This document shows, in pieces, positions 37,027 to 50,051 of a DNA stretch of 64,000 bases (its first letter is position 1; each line of letters starts with the position of its first letter). The position numbers were made by a program, and so were the translations under genes. The notes beneath the pieces were generated by a model that was not told the DNA's origin, searched no databases, and saw only the letters and a list, made by a program, of their open reading frames with translations. The stretch spans positions 19,455,067-19,519,066 of the forward strand of contig OX359245.1 in assembly GCA_947179485.1 (NCBI GenBank). Reading direction: 5' to 3'. Source of the stretch: Allacma fusca. Taxonomy: Eukaryota > Arthropoda > Collembola > Symphypleona > Sminthuridae.

Positions 37027-37800
37027 TCTCTTGCTATCACCAACATGTCATGTGTCCCCAAAAAATATTGACAGGGTAAATTCCACTTGTACAATGCTCC
37101 TTATGATTTTGACTCGGGAAGTTCCAATGGGAATTAGTACACGGAAGTTTGTGAGGAGCTTGTAGCATCGGAAAAACTTGAACTTGGATTGAACTTATTG
37201 ATAAAGAAATAATTTCAAATCACTATTGTTGAAGCAGAATTTATTCCCCTTTGAAAAGAGGAGTCCTTTGGAAATGTATTTCACCCTCCACTTTTCCCAT
37301 CCGGATATTACACACAAGGATAGATGTTCTAGGGTAGAGTCGTCTCAGGGAATCCAGTGAGAATGAAGTTGTTTTCGCAAGTGTGTAACTTTGAAAGGGA
37401 ATCCAAGTTGTCAAAGTTTTTAAGAACTCGGACAAAAATGGTGCAGAGCCTGTGAGAACCACCGGCTGACTAAAACACTGTTTTTGTTTTCTTCTGGAGA
37501 GAAGCACGCGAGTGTGTAGTGTTGAAAGTTGTCAGTGAGTCACATACCTCGACCAGAGTCACAGTAACAACTGAAATACTGCTAGAAGTAGAGTCAGAGC
37601 TCAGACTGATGATGGTATTCTAAAACGAGGGAAATTCTCTTCTCAACGGCCCCGAGCGTATTTCTCCTTCGATGGAGGATTTTTCCCTTCTGTAGTCTAA
37701 AGTGCAGCCACACATCCACATATATTCTATATAGCACATATTTAGAACAACACACACAGTGGAGTCCTCAGATTGTGAGTATACAAAGTCAAACTTACTG
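36969..37800 (-). promoter_or_regulatory. 5' UTR exons and promoter area of CRIM1-like copy A
   Basis: The signal-peptide exon is preceded by an acceptor (GGTGATAG) at about 37034. An upstream non-coding exon ends at 37548 with a good GTATGT donor (37547-37542). Further upstream a TATATAG sequence near 37730 and a TCAGTC initiator-like word near 37605 are present, but their spacing is not that of a canonical TATA/Inr pair. Confidence 0.4.
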
Positions 37801-40800
37801 AGTCTCTTTATGATAAACGTTATTACTTATAAGCAGTGGAGCTCAACGTAAAGAGAGAGAGAGAGAGAAAAAAAAATCCTACCGACCGTGTGTCTCGTGC
37901 TCTTGTCATCAGCATCAGTTGTTTGTTTTTTTCCTCTCCATCCGTCGGTATTTACATATAGAGCTGGTAATGTCTCTGATGCCATAAAATTAACATTTGT
38001 AGCCTGGATTTTCGGCACAAGGCCCCCGTGTATATCAAACACATGAAAAAAGATGACATGCTGTCCACCCACAAAAGTCTCAAAAACTTTCGCACGCACG
38101 CTAACAACATTGGAATCAAAAAAATATTTCAAATAAATACTACCTCGCATACACAAGTCCCTCTTGAGTTTTTATCGTCAAGAATTATCAGTAATAATTA
38201 TTTCATGTACACATGCATGTGTAATATCATCAAGAGCAAGAGCATGAAAAATTTCAAGAGGAAATGTAAATGTGTGTTTCAATCAGAAAGAGAGATGCAA
38301 AAAAAAATTTGCTAGTGGTTTACAATAAGGGTTTATATGACTGCGAGCCAAGTTCTTTGAAGAGAGTAGTATAGACTCGACTATCTATCTATGTGTATCT
38401 ACCTAAACAGGGGTATTAAAATTGCACGAGATATATAGGAAGGTTAGGGAAGGTATCAAAACTCTTTGAAAACAGTGTTGATCAGAAAAAATGGAAGAAA
38501 ATCAGAGTGAAGTGAGGTTGAGCTCTGTGATAAAGCTGGGAAATTATAAGGGAGATAAGATAATGACATGATTCCAAGGGATAATCATAGACTTTTAGAG
38601 GAGTCTACATGACGGCTTTACAGATATTTATGTGTATTAGATACCATATGGAAATGTAATTAATTATATGCTTAAGTATCTTGTCCATATGAAACTGCCA
38701 TGGAAGATAAAGGAAGGAGGAATTTCCATTAATGTCCACTGTGAGCTAAGCTCGGTGTTACACTCCTATCCACGTTATTCGACATCAAAGTGTGTCTGAG
38801 TGTGTGCGTGTATATCTACATATAATGTTACAGTGTGTGGATGGGCTGTGTGTACTGTGTGTATGATTAAACTGAATTTGATACAGTGCACACTGTTTAT
38901 ACATACCTTCAAATTCTCATGGGCCTACATATATATAATAGTGTAAATATACTGTGGATATTGAGAACTACATAAAGTGTACATACATATGTACATATAC
39001 TGTTACACTCAAGATTTTGAATGAATGTTAATCTCCACTCTAACCCCGTATATCCTAAACTCATTCGTATTTCATCCTACAGTAATCATACACATTATTG
39101 CATGCTATTATTATGATTATGAGTAAACGACTTGGAACACACCTTTTGCACAGGGAAGGAGTGTCATTTTCTTAAATGCAATCCTAAACCCGTCATTATC
39201 TTTTTCACCCCTTCCAGTATCCCATATGCTCTCAATGATTATATAGTGAGAGAGGAAATTTGCATGTGAAACAAGTGAGTCAAGTCAAATGAAGTTCATC
39301 CCATAAGTTGCAATTTTTTTTTGTAGGGGTATTGCACTTTTTAGATTTGACATTTTGCAGTAACACTAAATAACTCTAATTTTTTTTCTCACAGTTCCTT
39401 GAAATTGTTTAAAATCAAAATTTCAGCGAACTCTGAAAGACACTGACATGAACTGAGGGTGAGGAATAACACATATCTGTAATTACCTATAGATACATAT
39501 GTAGATACCGTGTAATTACATATTTCCATATGTCAAAAATTTAGTAATAAAAATATATCTACCAGGTGTGTTTGCACTGTGTATCAAATGTAAAAATATG
39601 TTATAGAGATATCTGTTTGTTCCATATATCTTTATAATTTATAGCTCACAATCAAAGTCATAGTTACTTTTTTACAGTAGTGGTGTTTATTACACATATG
39701 TAATTATTGGAGGCTGCATCCAAAGAAAAAAATTCAATGAGGTAGGAGAAATTCCCAATACGACAAAAATGTGATGACATTGCATAAAGTAATAAAATGT
39801 GAGATAATGAAACGATTAATATTTATCGGGATGATAATTTCCTGGCAATTCAACAAGGTTAAATGGACACTTTGTTGACTTGCAATGTCACAGGAGCAAA
39901 ATCATTAGATTGAGGGCTGCTCATCAGTTTAAAATTCCTCCCAAGCTTTCAATTCCCTAGTGTTTAGCGTAGTTGTTATATAACACTAGTAATTAAAGGA
40001 CAATCTGAATCACTCACATTCACCCGCAATATTTATTTATTTTATTTCAATATAATCTGACGTGTTCATTTATCAGTTTACTGAGAATTACAATAATAAC
40101 CAATAACTTATCTATTAAACATCCGTTTTTACCTTTGACGTTCTTATTAGCTCAAATGTGTCCAATGGTAAAAGGAAGTACAGTTTCATAAGCAAAAATT
40201 CTGTTTACTACTACGTAGGAGTAAAAAAAAAATCGCAAGTACTCACACATGGAAAAATTTCAACGCTAATCAGCTGAGCACTGCATGATGTCATGGGACT
40301 GGAAGTAGTAAAAGAAAAAGGTGTGATGGGGAATTAAAATGCGATGGGAAATAATAATGCGCAAATTATTACGACCTACTACGTCGACGTTCCTGTTTAC
40401 ATTTTACCATTCTCTAATGTACCTATAATTTCCACGTAAAAACAAGTCAGAGTTGAATGAAAGTTAGCTAATTAATTACTTGTAAAGTTGAGGGTGCCAC
40501 ACAGCTCAGCTCTTCCAATGGTATTCAAATTATAGTTTTACACATGTGTTAATAGACATATGTACATATGCTCAAATATTTATTATGTAGATGAAAAAAA
40601 ACGAAAAGACACTCTTGTTGGCAGACGAGTAGTTCAAAGCAGATGATCTAGTTTAAAAGCACATGAAAATCAGTCTAATTAGTACCTTCTATATACAGTA
40701 TGCCCTCGCTATAAGAGAGCCCTTTATAAGAGCATTCTCTCTATAAGAGCAAAAATAATTTGACACATTCCCTTTACCGCAATATATTTTGGTCTCGTTA

Positions 40801-43800
40801 AAACAGACTGCCAAGTCAAATTCTTCTGATTTGAGGATGTTTTTGGAAGCGAGTACACTGTCACAAGTTTCCATGGAAAGACCACAGGAGTAGCCATAAT
40901 TTCAGGTCAAACCAAATTATTTTTAAAAGGTTAATTCAACAGAATATTATTGCACCTTGTAGTGTGGTTTTGAGGTGCCACTGAAAGTTCGTGGGATCCG
41001 AAATCGTTTAGTTTATCAAACTCAAACTCCATCGCTGAGCAATTTTTTTTAACTTTATGGTTCCTTTAAAGGACTTGATTCCGGTTTCAAAGTGCATAAG
41101 TTTATGCTTAATTATATACTATGGACATTTAAATTGTAAGTCTATAGAACTCCCAACACAGAGTAAGGATCCTTCACGTTTGACACTACGATCCTCAGAT
41201 AATGGTGAAATTACAAGGAAGCATATGGCATGTAATTTTTGGAGACCATAATAGAACATGAAATGCATTTATTGCCCATAATAGAAAATTGATTCCAGGT
41301 CTAAAAATTGTCTACATTATTCACAGTACATACAGGAGACATAACACACGGGTTACGTAATTACATGGAAGCTCTATAACATCCACTGTGGAATTGGAAT
41401 TGGCGAGTGTACAATGCAGAAATAAAAATTAGCATGCCAGAATAGAAAGAATGAGAAACTAATAATTTCAAGTGCACGAAACACTCCCAGAGCACATAAC
41501 CCATAGATATGAAGGTTAGTTTAGAGTATGGAGTTGATGATGATGCTCAACTCGCAATAATAGGAACTACATATAATTATACATACGTTTACGGCTTGAG
41601 AATCACAGAAATAATATGTACCAAATACACAGTCCATGGAAGACGTAACCCAAACATGAGCCTAAGTTTACTTTGGCGTGGTTTCAATGTTGAAAATCGT
41701 CTGTGTATAGGAGTATTATTTGTACATAAATAATTATACATATGGGTTGCAATGCAATAATTATTGCAACAGTTGACTCATGAGCCTTGTGTATGTGTAT
41801 GTTTGTAACTAATCATTAGATAAGTGGGCTGCTCTGGTAAACTTCAATCTTGTTCAATCTGCATTTCTCTTTACTACTACGCTTTTTTTTACTGCATCTA
41901 CAAATACCACAGAAATTCTACAGTGTGAAGGAAGACGTCTGGGGAATTAAGTCTTGACCACGCGCTTCCCTTTCATCATGTACGTATATATTGACGTTAT
42001 TGAGAAAGAGCTATTTTTATTACTTTTCCATTGCATTTTAATGCTATTCAGAGTATTGCCACTCGTTTCTTTTTTTTTCTTCCAAAACAACCTCCAACAC
42101 TACTACTGCAAGCTGCAGCTCATATACTGCAACTTCAAGAGAGTGATTTTTATATGTGCAGAGGAGAAAATTCTAAGGCTAACCCACACCAAAGTATGTT
42201 TTGTATAACTTGTCAATCACTTGAGATTCTCAATTACGTCAGTCTAAAAGCATGAAACATTTTCAGAATTAATCATTGTTTATTTTTGCACCCGAATGAA
42301 TAACACTAGGAATGTGATGTACAACGATACATGTCACATTATATTGCAGCAAACGTTTTTGTTTGCGTGCATATGCTCCTCACATGGTGGGTGTGCTCAA
42401 ATTATGTATGCTTTGATGACAGAGTTCGCAACATAAATATGTAGCAATAAGCCCTATCGAAAAATACAGAGATGAGCTAACTATGTACATGGGAACAGTA
42501 TTATTAAAGCTTGGAAACATATTATCTTTCAAAGTTCTCTCCATTTAATTTAATCACAGCAAACATTCTACTAATCAATTTAATCCCAGCATTTTTTTGT
42601 TTACTTGACTCTCGCGTCTGTGGAATTTAACCTCGTTTTACATTCCACACAAGAATCGCTCATGTAGAAGTTGTGTTCCTTTACTTTGAACTTACAATGT
42701 GTATAGGAGTCTATGCAACATCTAGGTTTATTTACGTCCCTTCATATAAATTACACTCACACATATGCATGTGTGAAGGAACTTTACCGAACACTTGGGT
42801 TTCCGTAAGCATTTTTCTAGCTGTAAGAAAAGTCAGCGGTATGGCAAATAAAATGAATGCGGATGATGATAAAGTGGAGTCATTACAGAAGGTTAAAAAT
42901 TCCATGTCTTCCCAGAGACCTTGAAGAAAGTTTTGTGAAGAAAAACTACTTTTTTATGCATTTTAACTTTTCCCTGCAAATAGGAAGGTAAAGTGTCAAA
43001 TTGGTGCGAGCTCATCTGAGAACTTTCTCACGCTCTACTGCAACCAAAATGCATTGAGTTTATTCACGTCTGTAATTAGGTTTTTGAATGTTCCACAAAA
43101 TTGAACCTAATGGTTTCCAAAATATTCCGACACTAATTATAGAGGCTAATGTTGTATATTCACTGGATCACAGAAGGGATATATGTACATGAGTCTGTAC
43201 TGTATATGTAGGGACATGTGTATGTATGCATGTGTAGAAGCATGTGACTGCGGTAACATAAACCGATGTGACATTAAATGGTTGTTGGGACAAGGCTAAA
43301 TGTTCGAGATAATGATGCCAAGTCGGATGCAGTTGTTGGTCCCACATACCACACCACGTTATGCTTGCAGCAGTAGCCCTAATGGCGCAGTGATTATTTT
43401 CCCTTTTGGAACAGTTGCAAACTTTTGTAATCAGAGTGAAAGGTTGCTGTGTATGTGATAACATGGTGACATTGCAAAGCTGCCAACTTTACATCGAACA
43501 ATTGAGTGAATGATAGTAGCATTTACGGCGCCATGTGGACAAGCTTCCGTGTCGGAAATCAATTCCCTCGAGTATGTAAACTACCCGAATGTCAAATACC
43601 AAGGACGATTAAAGGTTAGGGGGTTTCCGACTGCACTTGAAACAAATTTATTTCAAAATCTACTTTGACTACTGGGTGGACACATTGAATTGTATTTATG
43701 AATCACAGGAGCGAAAATTAATTAGTACAGGGGCTAAACAACAGACCTTTTAAGTGAAACGCTGTACTCCCCACTATTTTTGCAGCGAGTGAAATCCCAA

Positions 43801-44453
43801 ATGCGCCCCCTTTTGTAACCTGTATACTGTAAATAGATAATTTATTCTATAATGAAAGCATAAGTACTCTTTACACTCCAGATTTATCCAGAGACTATTT
43901 TAAACATGGATTTTTGCCTGTACTGGAACGTTTTTTAATTCAATTTTTATTAATTATTAAATGAACATGTATTAACTTACTTTTTATTTGATCCAAATGC
44001 TCATTAAACTTGAATGAACAGGGTGGCGTATATCATTTACTCCATCTCTAGACCTTGTAAGGAAATCATCCAAGACGTATTCGCTGCTCCTATTAGAATT
44101 AAGACTTAAAGTTTTATTGAAACGAATATTCGATTTATGACAATAGTTGCTGTTCCAGTAGTCGAGAATGGGAGGTTAAATCAAGACTTTTTAGTATCCA
44201 CAGATTTTTTCAGCAATTTTTCATAAGCTAGGTATTTTATCACTTAATAAAAAAAGGAACCAAAGCTGGTAAAAATTAGGGTCCATGTAAGGACAAAAGA
44301 CACGGGGGTGTATACAGACGCTGCTTGAAAGATGTGCAAAAAAATGAAAAAAGTGAAAACAATAATTTCAAATGACTGAAATTACTCACCATTCTAATAG
44401 TTTTAACATTTGTAACTGCTCTTGTGTACAGAGGGTTATTCCGTGTATTTTAC
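37801..44453. other. Gene-poor spacer between CRIM1-like copies, left part
   Basis: About 6.6 kb holding one clear MITE (40696-40860), GA and TG-rich patches and many ACATATGTA-type palindromic words. An open stretch on the minus strand at 38156-37870 of about 95 codons ends before GTAGGA, but shows no domain. I see no supportable gene. Confidence 0.5.
40696..40860. mobile_element. MITE of the CAGT/ACTG family, best-preserved copy
   Basis: 165 bp. Left end CAGTATGCCCTCGCTATAAG; right end GAAGCGAGTACACTG, whose reverse complement CAGTGTACTCGCTTC matches the left end over about 15 bases. Internal words CTTTATAAGAGCATT and CTATAAGAGCA repeat close to the left end. TA precedes the left end; the right flank reads TC, so the duplication is imperfect. 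Confidence 0.7.
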
Positions 44454-45031
44454 TCACTTTGTATTTGAAAAATAAGATTTTTTATGTAACTTTGTAACAT
44501 TTTTTATTCGACTACCACATTTCTTCTCTATCAGAGGACACAGACTTTTCCAGTATCGATGGACCCATTTGAAAAGAGGAAGGTCATAAATGACCCACTC
44601 CTCTCGTACCACTTTCCAGGTCCCTTCAATTGTTGATGGCTTTCTCTTGAAAAGGTTCCGTTTGAAGTGTCGGAACACCGAAATATCCATCGAACTTGTG
44701 TCAAAGGACTTCACTGGAATTTCGTGGTTCGGAATTAATGTTATTCCGAACTCGTTCCGGAAGTCTTCACCACACCGGCGTTGTGTTTAGAAGTATGTGA
44801 GAAGTATGTGACCTGAAGTGGGTACTGATGGACATGTACCCGCTTCAGGTCATTCCCCGGGTAGAGTCGCCGTAATTCTGTCTCCACGTAGGGCTTCAGC
44901 AGGTGAGAAATATAATACTCTCTTTCGAGTTTATCTTGACCTTTGAGGGCACTCGGATTAGTGGTAACTTCATCCACCCTGTAATTCCGCCGACGACCGT
45001 TGTAAAATAGTTGCCCTTGCCCAGCGCCCAA
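44454..45031 (-). pseudogene. Mariner-family transposase remnant
   Basis: Two overlapping frames on the minus strand, 45031-44741 and about 44785-44454, together cover the C-terminal half of a mariner transposase. Frame 1 has REYYISHLLKPYVETELRRL and then VHVHQYP, where the family has HQDxAxxH; the catalytic aspartate is therefore tyrosine here. Frame 2 has FGITLIPNHEIPVKSFDTSS followed by MD, the conserved third-aspartate block, then FKRNLFKRKPSTIEG and a Trp-rich end. A frameshift separates the two blocks, and upstream sequence (45032-45300) keeps only vague similarity with stops. The element is dead. These transposases cut and paste at TA sites. Confidence 0.82.
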
Positions 45032-47880
45032 ACTCCAGGAATTTATACTTCATTGCGGATGTAACAAATCTTTTTACCCGCCAAATGTCTCATACCAGTT
45101 TGCGGCAATGTACCCACCTAATGCCTTTGAGTTTCATGGTTAGCTTGTGTTCGCCGTGCTTGTTACAAATATTATTCCCTTACTTTTTATATGATCACTT
45201 ATTGTGGACCGAGACACCTTCACCACGTGTCAACTCGATTTGCGTGTGCGGGTGGTCCTTGGGGGTCAGCAGTTTGTCACCACACAGTTGATAATTGTGT
45301 AACTATATTCATGTGTTGAACATTTAGTGGGACTTTTAAGTGTGGAAATGTGGTTTTCTAATTGATTGTTGATTCTAAATTAATCAAATTTGGTTGCTCA
45401 GGTCCAACCAAATTTGTGATTATTTTTCAAGTACGTCGGAATAAATCGACTTCAAGTTTGCTGTATCTTAGTATAAAATAAATATGGAAAGGCGAAAATA
45501 TCCTCATCGAAAAACAAGCAAACCTAAACTGAACACTGTGATGGTTGATGATTAGTTACCGTCTAAAAGCTAAAAACCTAAAAGATAATTCTAGAGGATA
45601 AACAGTCCATGAAGTCAAGTAGGTGAAAAATACGGCGATTAAGATCTTGCAATCGAAAACGTTTAAATCGCTGGCAAAAGGCGTTACGAAGTGCGTTTGT
45701 ATATTTAGAATCTAAACACGAAATGTAGAAATGGTTAGATTTATTGTGTTTTGGGCTAATGGACTATTATTTTTATTCTTTTTCAAAGTTATATTCTGCG
45801 CAATTATTATGCAATGATCAGTTCAAATGTACACCTTCTCGTTTCCAAAATAAGTAAAGCGGGTGAGAGTAGGGTTTTCTATTGCAGGTTTTATTTAACT
45901 GAATTTGACGCTACTTGAAACTAATAAAAAATAAAAGAGTAAGATGTGTCGGCTTCGCAGTGTAGGACTCTGCAAAAAAAGTAAACAAACCAATCAGGCG
46001 ATGCTAACTTATTGAGGAGGCTCTAATATACAAGCAACGACTAGCCTCAATACTATCGTTTACCTGAAGGTTTTAAAAAGCAACTGGATTCAGGGTCAGG
46101 AATGCCTTTTATAGGCACACAAGACCTATGCCATAAGGGGATGGAACTCAGGCTGGTGTTCCAAGCTAGGAGCCTGATTGGCCGACCCTTCTAGAAGTGG
46201 ATCATCTCAGATAACCGGTCAATGTCACCTCACATCAGGGTAGCGACACAACAAGACATCAACACTAAAAATAAGCTAAAAGCAAAGTTCGACATAGTAT
46301 TTACATCACAAGCGCATACAGGCAAAACATTACTATAGGCAAGTGTAACAGTCCCGAGTTCACTGCTTACAAGAGATTACCAATGAGATGCTTAACAAGA
46401 TAGGATGATCGGCTGATAAAAATTGTCTCACTACACAATACTTGCACATGGCATACACTGTAATACATATATGAATGAAATATTTAAATGTCACATTTAC
46501 AATTAGCTCAAAACTAGATTGGAAAAGAACAAAATATTTTTACATAGTTAAAGAAATGTTCATGCGTGACGCAACATATTGAGTTTGGTAAATGTAAGAA
46601 TTGTGCAGATTCTTGTAGAAGATTGGCAAATTCAAGAGAGTTCAAAGTACATGACAAATCAAGATTGATTGGGAATTACAATTAACCACTGGAATGAAGG
46701 AGTAGTAAGAACTGCCGGGAGGCCGAAAATTAATGACTATAAAAGTAGATAAAACCAACCGGTGCAGGCAAATTGATTGAGGCAGGTTCTAGTTAAGTAA
46801 GTAGAAGTTATTGAATGCCGAAAAGTTTAACAGGGCACTTTTGTGTAATATGAATGCACTACGTATTGAATAATGGTATTTTATAAATGTTCTGAAAGAT
46901 CATAATTTGTTTTCGAAGTGATATTTAAGTTAGAACTTTCTACTATTTTACGATTTCTAAATGACATCTGTGATTGTAACACTTCGATGCTGGATAGGAG
47001 TCAGCGGGTAAGTAACTATGTGGAAGTTCTGGTTTGGCTGTTTGTCATCGTCTTCGGGAATGGTTCGTTGCCACGATTTCACCCGATTGAAGGTTTGAGT
47101 ATCTAAAGTAGAGAGTTCTCTCTTCTGGAGTCGTGGCTCGACGGACGAACAGATTGCAAAAGATCGTGTCCTCTAATCATATATAATACTAAATTTAAAC
47201 AGCTTGACAAACCATATTTTGGTATCAAAAACTATACATTCAAACCAAATATCATGCTGACTTTCCATTCTAGAATCGGTGGCTCAAAGTATGTATGCGG
47301 TTGGTGTATGATATTCGGCGACATAAACAATCGCTCGTTCACTTCCCAATGCCCAAAGAGCATTCGCGCATAGTCTGCACCCATCCTCAAAGGCGTCCAA
47401 GACACAACTAGGAACATTATCCAGATATTACGCTACACAGAAGCACCCTATAATATTTTGTATGAGAACTATATTTAGCTTTTCAGGTAATTAATAAATT
47501 TATATTTTTAGGATGTATAATTAATTGTGATGAGAGTATGACCAGTTTAAATGTCAAGCAAATACTTTATTTAAGCAAGGAGGGACAAATCCAATACAAT
47601 AACGAGATACAAAACTGGTAGAGTGACGGTCTCTAAAGGATTAAGCGAATAGTCGAGACTATTGGCTAGAGACTAGGAGACTTATTGTGTAGGGTCTGGT
47701 CCGAGTAGAATCCAATGGGTGAGCGATTCAAAGTGAATGGTTGTCTGATAAATATTCGGAGTCACACATAGTCAGTCTTATCTTAAACTTGGAGATTGTA
47801 CATACATAGAAAGAATATTTAGAGCATTACTAGCAGTCCATGAATGATAATTTATGTAAATCATAAAATACTCACTTAAT
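45032..47880. other. Spacer with possible transposon debris
   Basis: A/T-rich DNA with patches of unlike composition: 46120-46260 and 47580-47720 are less A/T-rich and look like insertions. On the minus strand 47425-47295 reads in one frame as VPSCVLDAFEDGCRLCANAL and continues ALGSERAIVYVAEYHT before a stop, which is strikingly protein-like. No domain is recognised and no LTR pair or TIR was found. Confidence 0.35.
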
Positions 47881-47888
47881 CGTTTTTA

Positions 47889-48950
47889 GGGCAGCGCAGC
47901 GCCCTTATGCAACTGTGATGGACGTACGTCCTGGTGTCCGTACGTCCGTACGTCCGTATGTCCGTATGTCCGTACGTCCGTACGTCCGTACGTCCGACAC
48001 TTCGAACACGAATACTCACGAACTACCCAACCGATTTGAACCAAAATTTACACAGCAAAGCGTAGTGAGCTAAAGTACCCTGGGATAGATTTTGGTCAAA
48101 ATCGGTCGATCAGTTTGACCTGAAAAAATTATTTCATCTCAGGTCACTTGCCTTCGACCCCAAATACTCAGAAACTGCTTAACCGATTTTAACCAAAAAT
48201 TACGAAGCAAAGAATCGTACCTTAGCGACCTCTGGGATACATTTTAGTGTAGATCGGTCAAACCGTTTGACCTTAAAAATTATTTCTAGTTATACTATGC
48301 ATTTTTATGCCATTTCCTATCAGGCTTCAACCAAACTTTATATAGTGACTTTACATACCATAAGCACCTCAGTCGCTGATTGTGGTCAAAATCGTTCACG
48401 CAGTTTGACCGTAAAAAATTATTTCATCAAAGGTCATATATGTATTACTATGCACTTTTATGTCATTTCTTATCAGACTTCAACCAAACTTTATATAGTG
48501 ACTTTACATACCATAAGCACATCAGTTGCTGAATGTGGTCAAAAATTTTCTTTATCATCTTCTACAAACCAATAATGCATAAATATTGTTTCATAAACAT
48601 TTAAACTTTAAGTGCTTCAAATTTAATACTTTATTACAAATTAACAACAAACACTACTTATAGCATCAATACAAAGCATTATGGTCAGAGGATCCCAGAG
48701 ACTATAACACAATCAACAAATCAATATGGTAGTACGAGCAATATTGCCAACAAAGTACACGGTGAGTGTATCATTTTGTGCATAAATTATTTTGGCACAT
48801 ATTCTCCGATCAACTATCATCCTCTCTACACAAATTTTACTTTATTTAAAAACCTCTACAAAGCTGCGCTGCCCTTCGCAGTGCGCCCCGTGAGGGGCGC
48901 GTTGAATCGTTGCGAAGCGACGATTTTTAAGACTTATCTACCAATTTTTT
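47889..48950. mobile_element. Non-coding repeat element with CGTCCGTA array and hairpin end
   Basis: GGGCAGCGCAGC begins at 47889, and its exact reverse complement GCTGCGCTGCCC ends near 48873. Next to the left end is a run of eight-base units (CGTCCGTA/CGTCCGTATG variants) at about 47925-47997. Four diverged units of about 150 bp follow, each with a CAACC(G/A)ATTT or CTTCAACCAAA box and a CAGTTTGACC..AAAAATTATTT box. Past the right inverted repeat lies a perfect-stem hairpin GCGCCCC-GTGA-GGGGCGC and then a second palindrome, AATCGTTGCGAAGCGACGATT. No protein is encoded. The repeated CCGATTTNAACCAAA boxes could be transposase-binding subterminal repeats. The end hairpin also recalls Helitrons, but no TC/CTRR ends were identified. 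I class it as a non-autonomous DNA transposon of unknown superfamily. Confidence 0.6.
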
Positions 48951-50051
48951 CATGGCTTTTTCCGACAAGGCATTGAAATTATAATTGAATTGAATTGCAT
49001 TCAGTTTTAAATAATGTAATTTCTTTTAAGTTTTAAAAAATGAATTGATTTTCATTTCCATTGAATTAAATTAAATTGAACTGATTTTGATTTCATTTAT
49101 TTTGAACTCAAATAATTGTAACTAAGTTGCACTTTTATATGTAGCTGGAAGTCCTCCGTAAGCAGTAGACCGTCTGACCTACACACGGTACATTCTGCAG
49201 TTTGAGGCCGAAAAACTACCTGGAGATAGCGCTGCTTCTTCGCGGAATGGATGGCGCCACCGCTACGGGCCTTTTTAAACCCTAGCCGACGCCAACCGTA
49301 GCATCTCGGATACGTTTATATTCCATGAGACTACGATAAGTCTTCTCGCGCCCCTGGTGCCACCAGTGTGTTCGTATGTTTGTCCTTTGGATGTTTCCTT
49401 TAATTTCCGCCTACTGAACAAATACCTTAGTCTGGATTTAAATGTTTATACTTGATGCCCTTAATATAAGCCCAGTCACAGCAAATATACATTATATCGC
49501 AAAATCGATCATTAAGTACCTTAAAAGTTGTCGCATAAACTGTATGGTGACTTATTTCTGCCCTTTTATGTAATTCCTGATGGTTGAATGCACATTATTT
49601 TTATCTCTTCACATATAGTGTTTTTGAAAATATTTGCAACAAGTTTACGGGAACTAACAATATTTAATAGTAAACTGTGTTCAAATAATTACCTTTAATT
49701 GCAATACATCGTGTTTAAAACATTTTATGAAGTATTAATGATAGATGTTTTTTCAATCTACTGCTAATAATTGTCTCTAATAGTGAGAGTTCAAATGTTA
49801 ACATTCTACAACATATTTCCTTGTAGCGTGAGAAGACAATTAAAAAATACATTTGCTTGGTTATAAGTGCTGGTTATACTTTGCACATGTGTAAAAATAT
49901 TCGGTGTTTATGCACTTCCAATAAAAATCGCTGGGTTTCTATAAGGCCAATTCTCATGTAGTTACTGACAATTTCGATCAAACATTTTTACAACCATGTA
50001 TTTAATTTCAGCTAATTAACAAATTACCTCTTATGTTTATTTATCTTTTAG

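Noticed and set aside
37827-38156. Minus-strand open frame upstream of CRIM1-like copy A as its N-terminal exon
   Set aside because: It has no cysteines of the IGFBP or CRIM1 type and no signal peptide; the exon at 36969-37026 fits in both respects.
46120-46260. tRNA gene or LTR retrotransposon primer site
   Set aside because: No cloverleaf could be folded by eye and no direct long terminal repeats were found around it.
48267-48575. 102-codon plus-strand frame with two similar halves
   Set aside because: The internal similarity comes from the roughly 150-bp DNA subrepeats of the non-coding element, not from a protein repeat.
47880-48960. CRISPR array
   Set aside because: The repeats are contiguous or diverged, with no unique spacers, and the DNA is animal.
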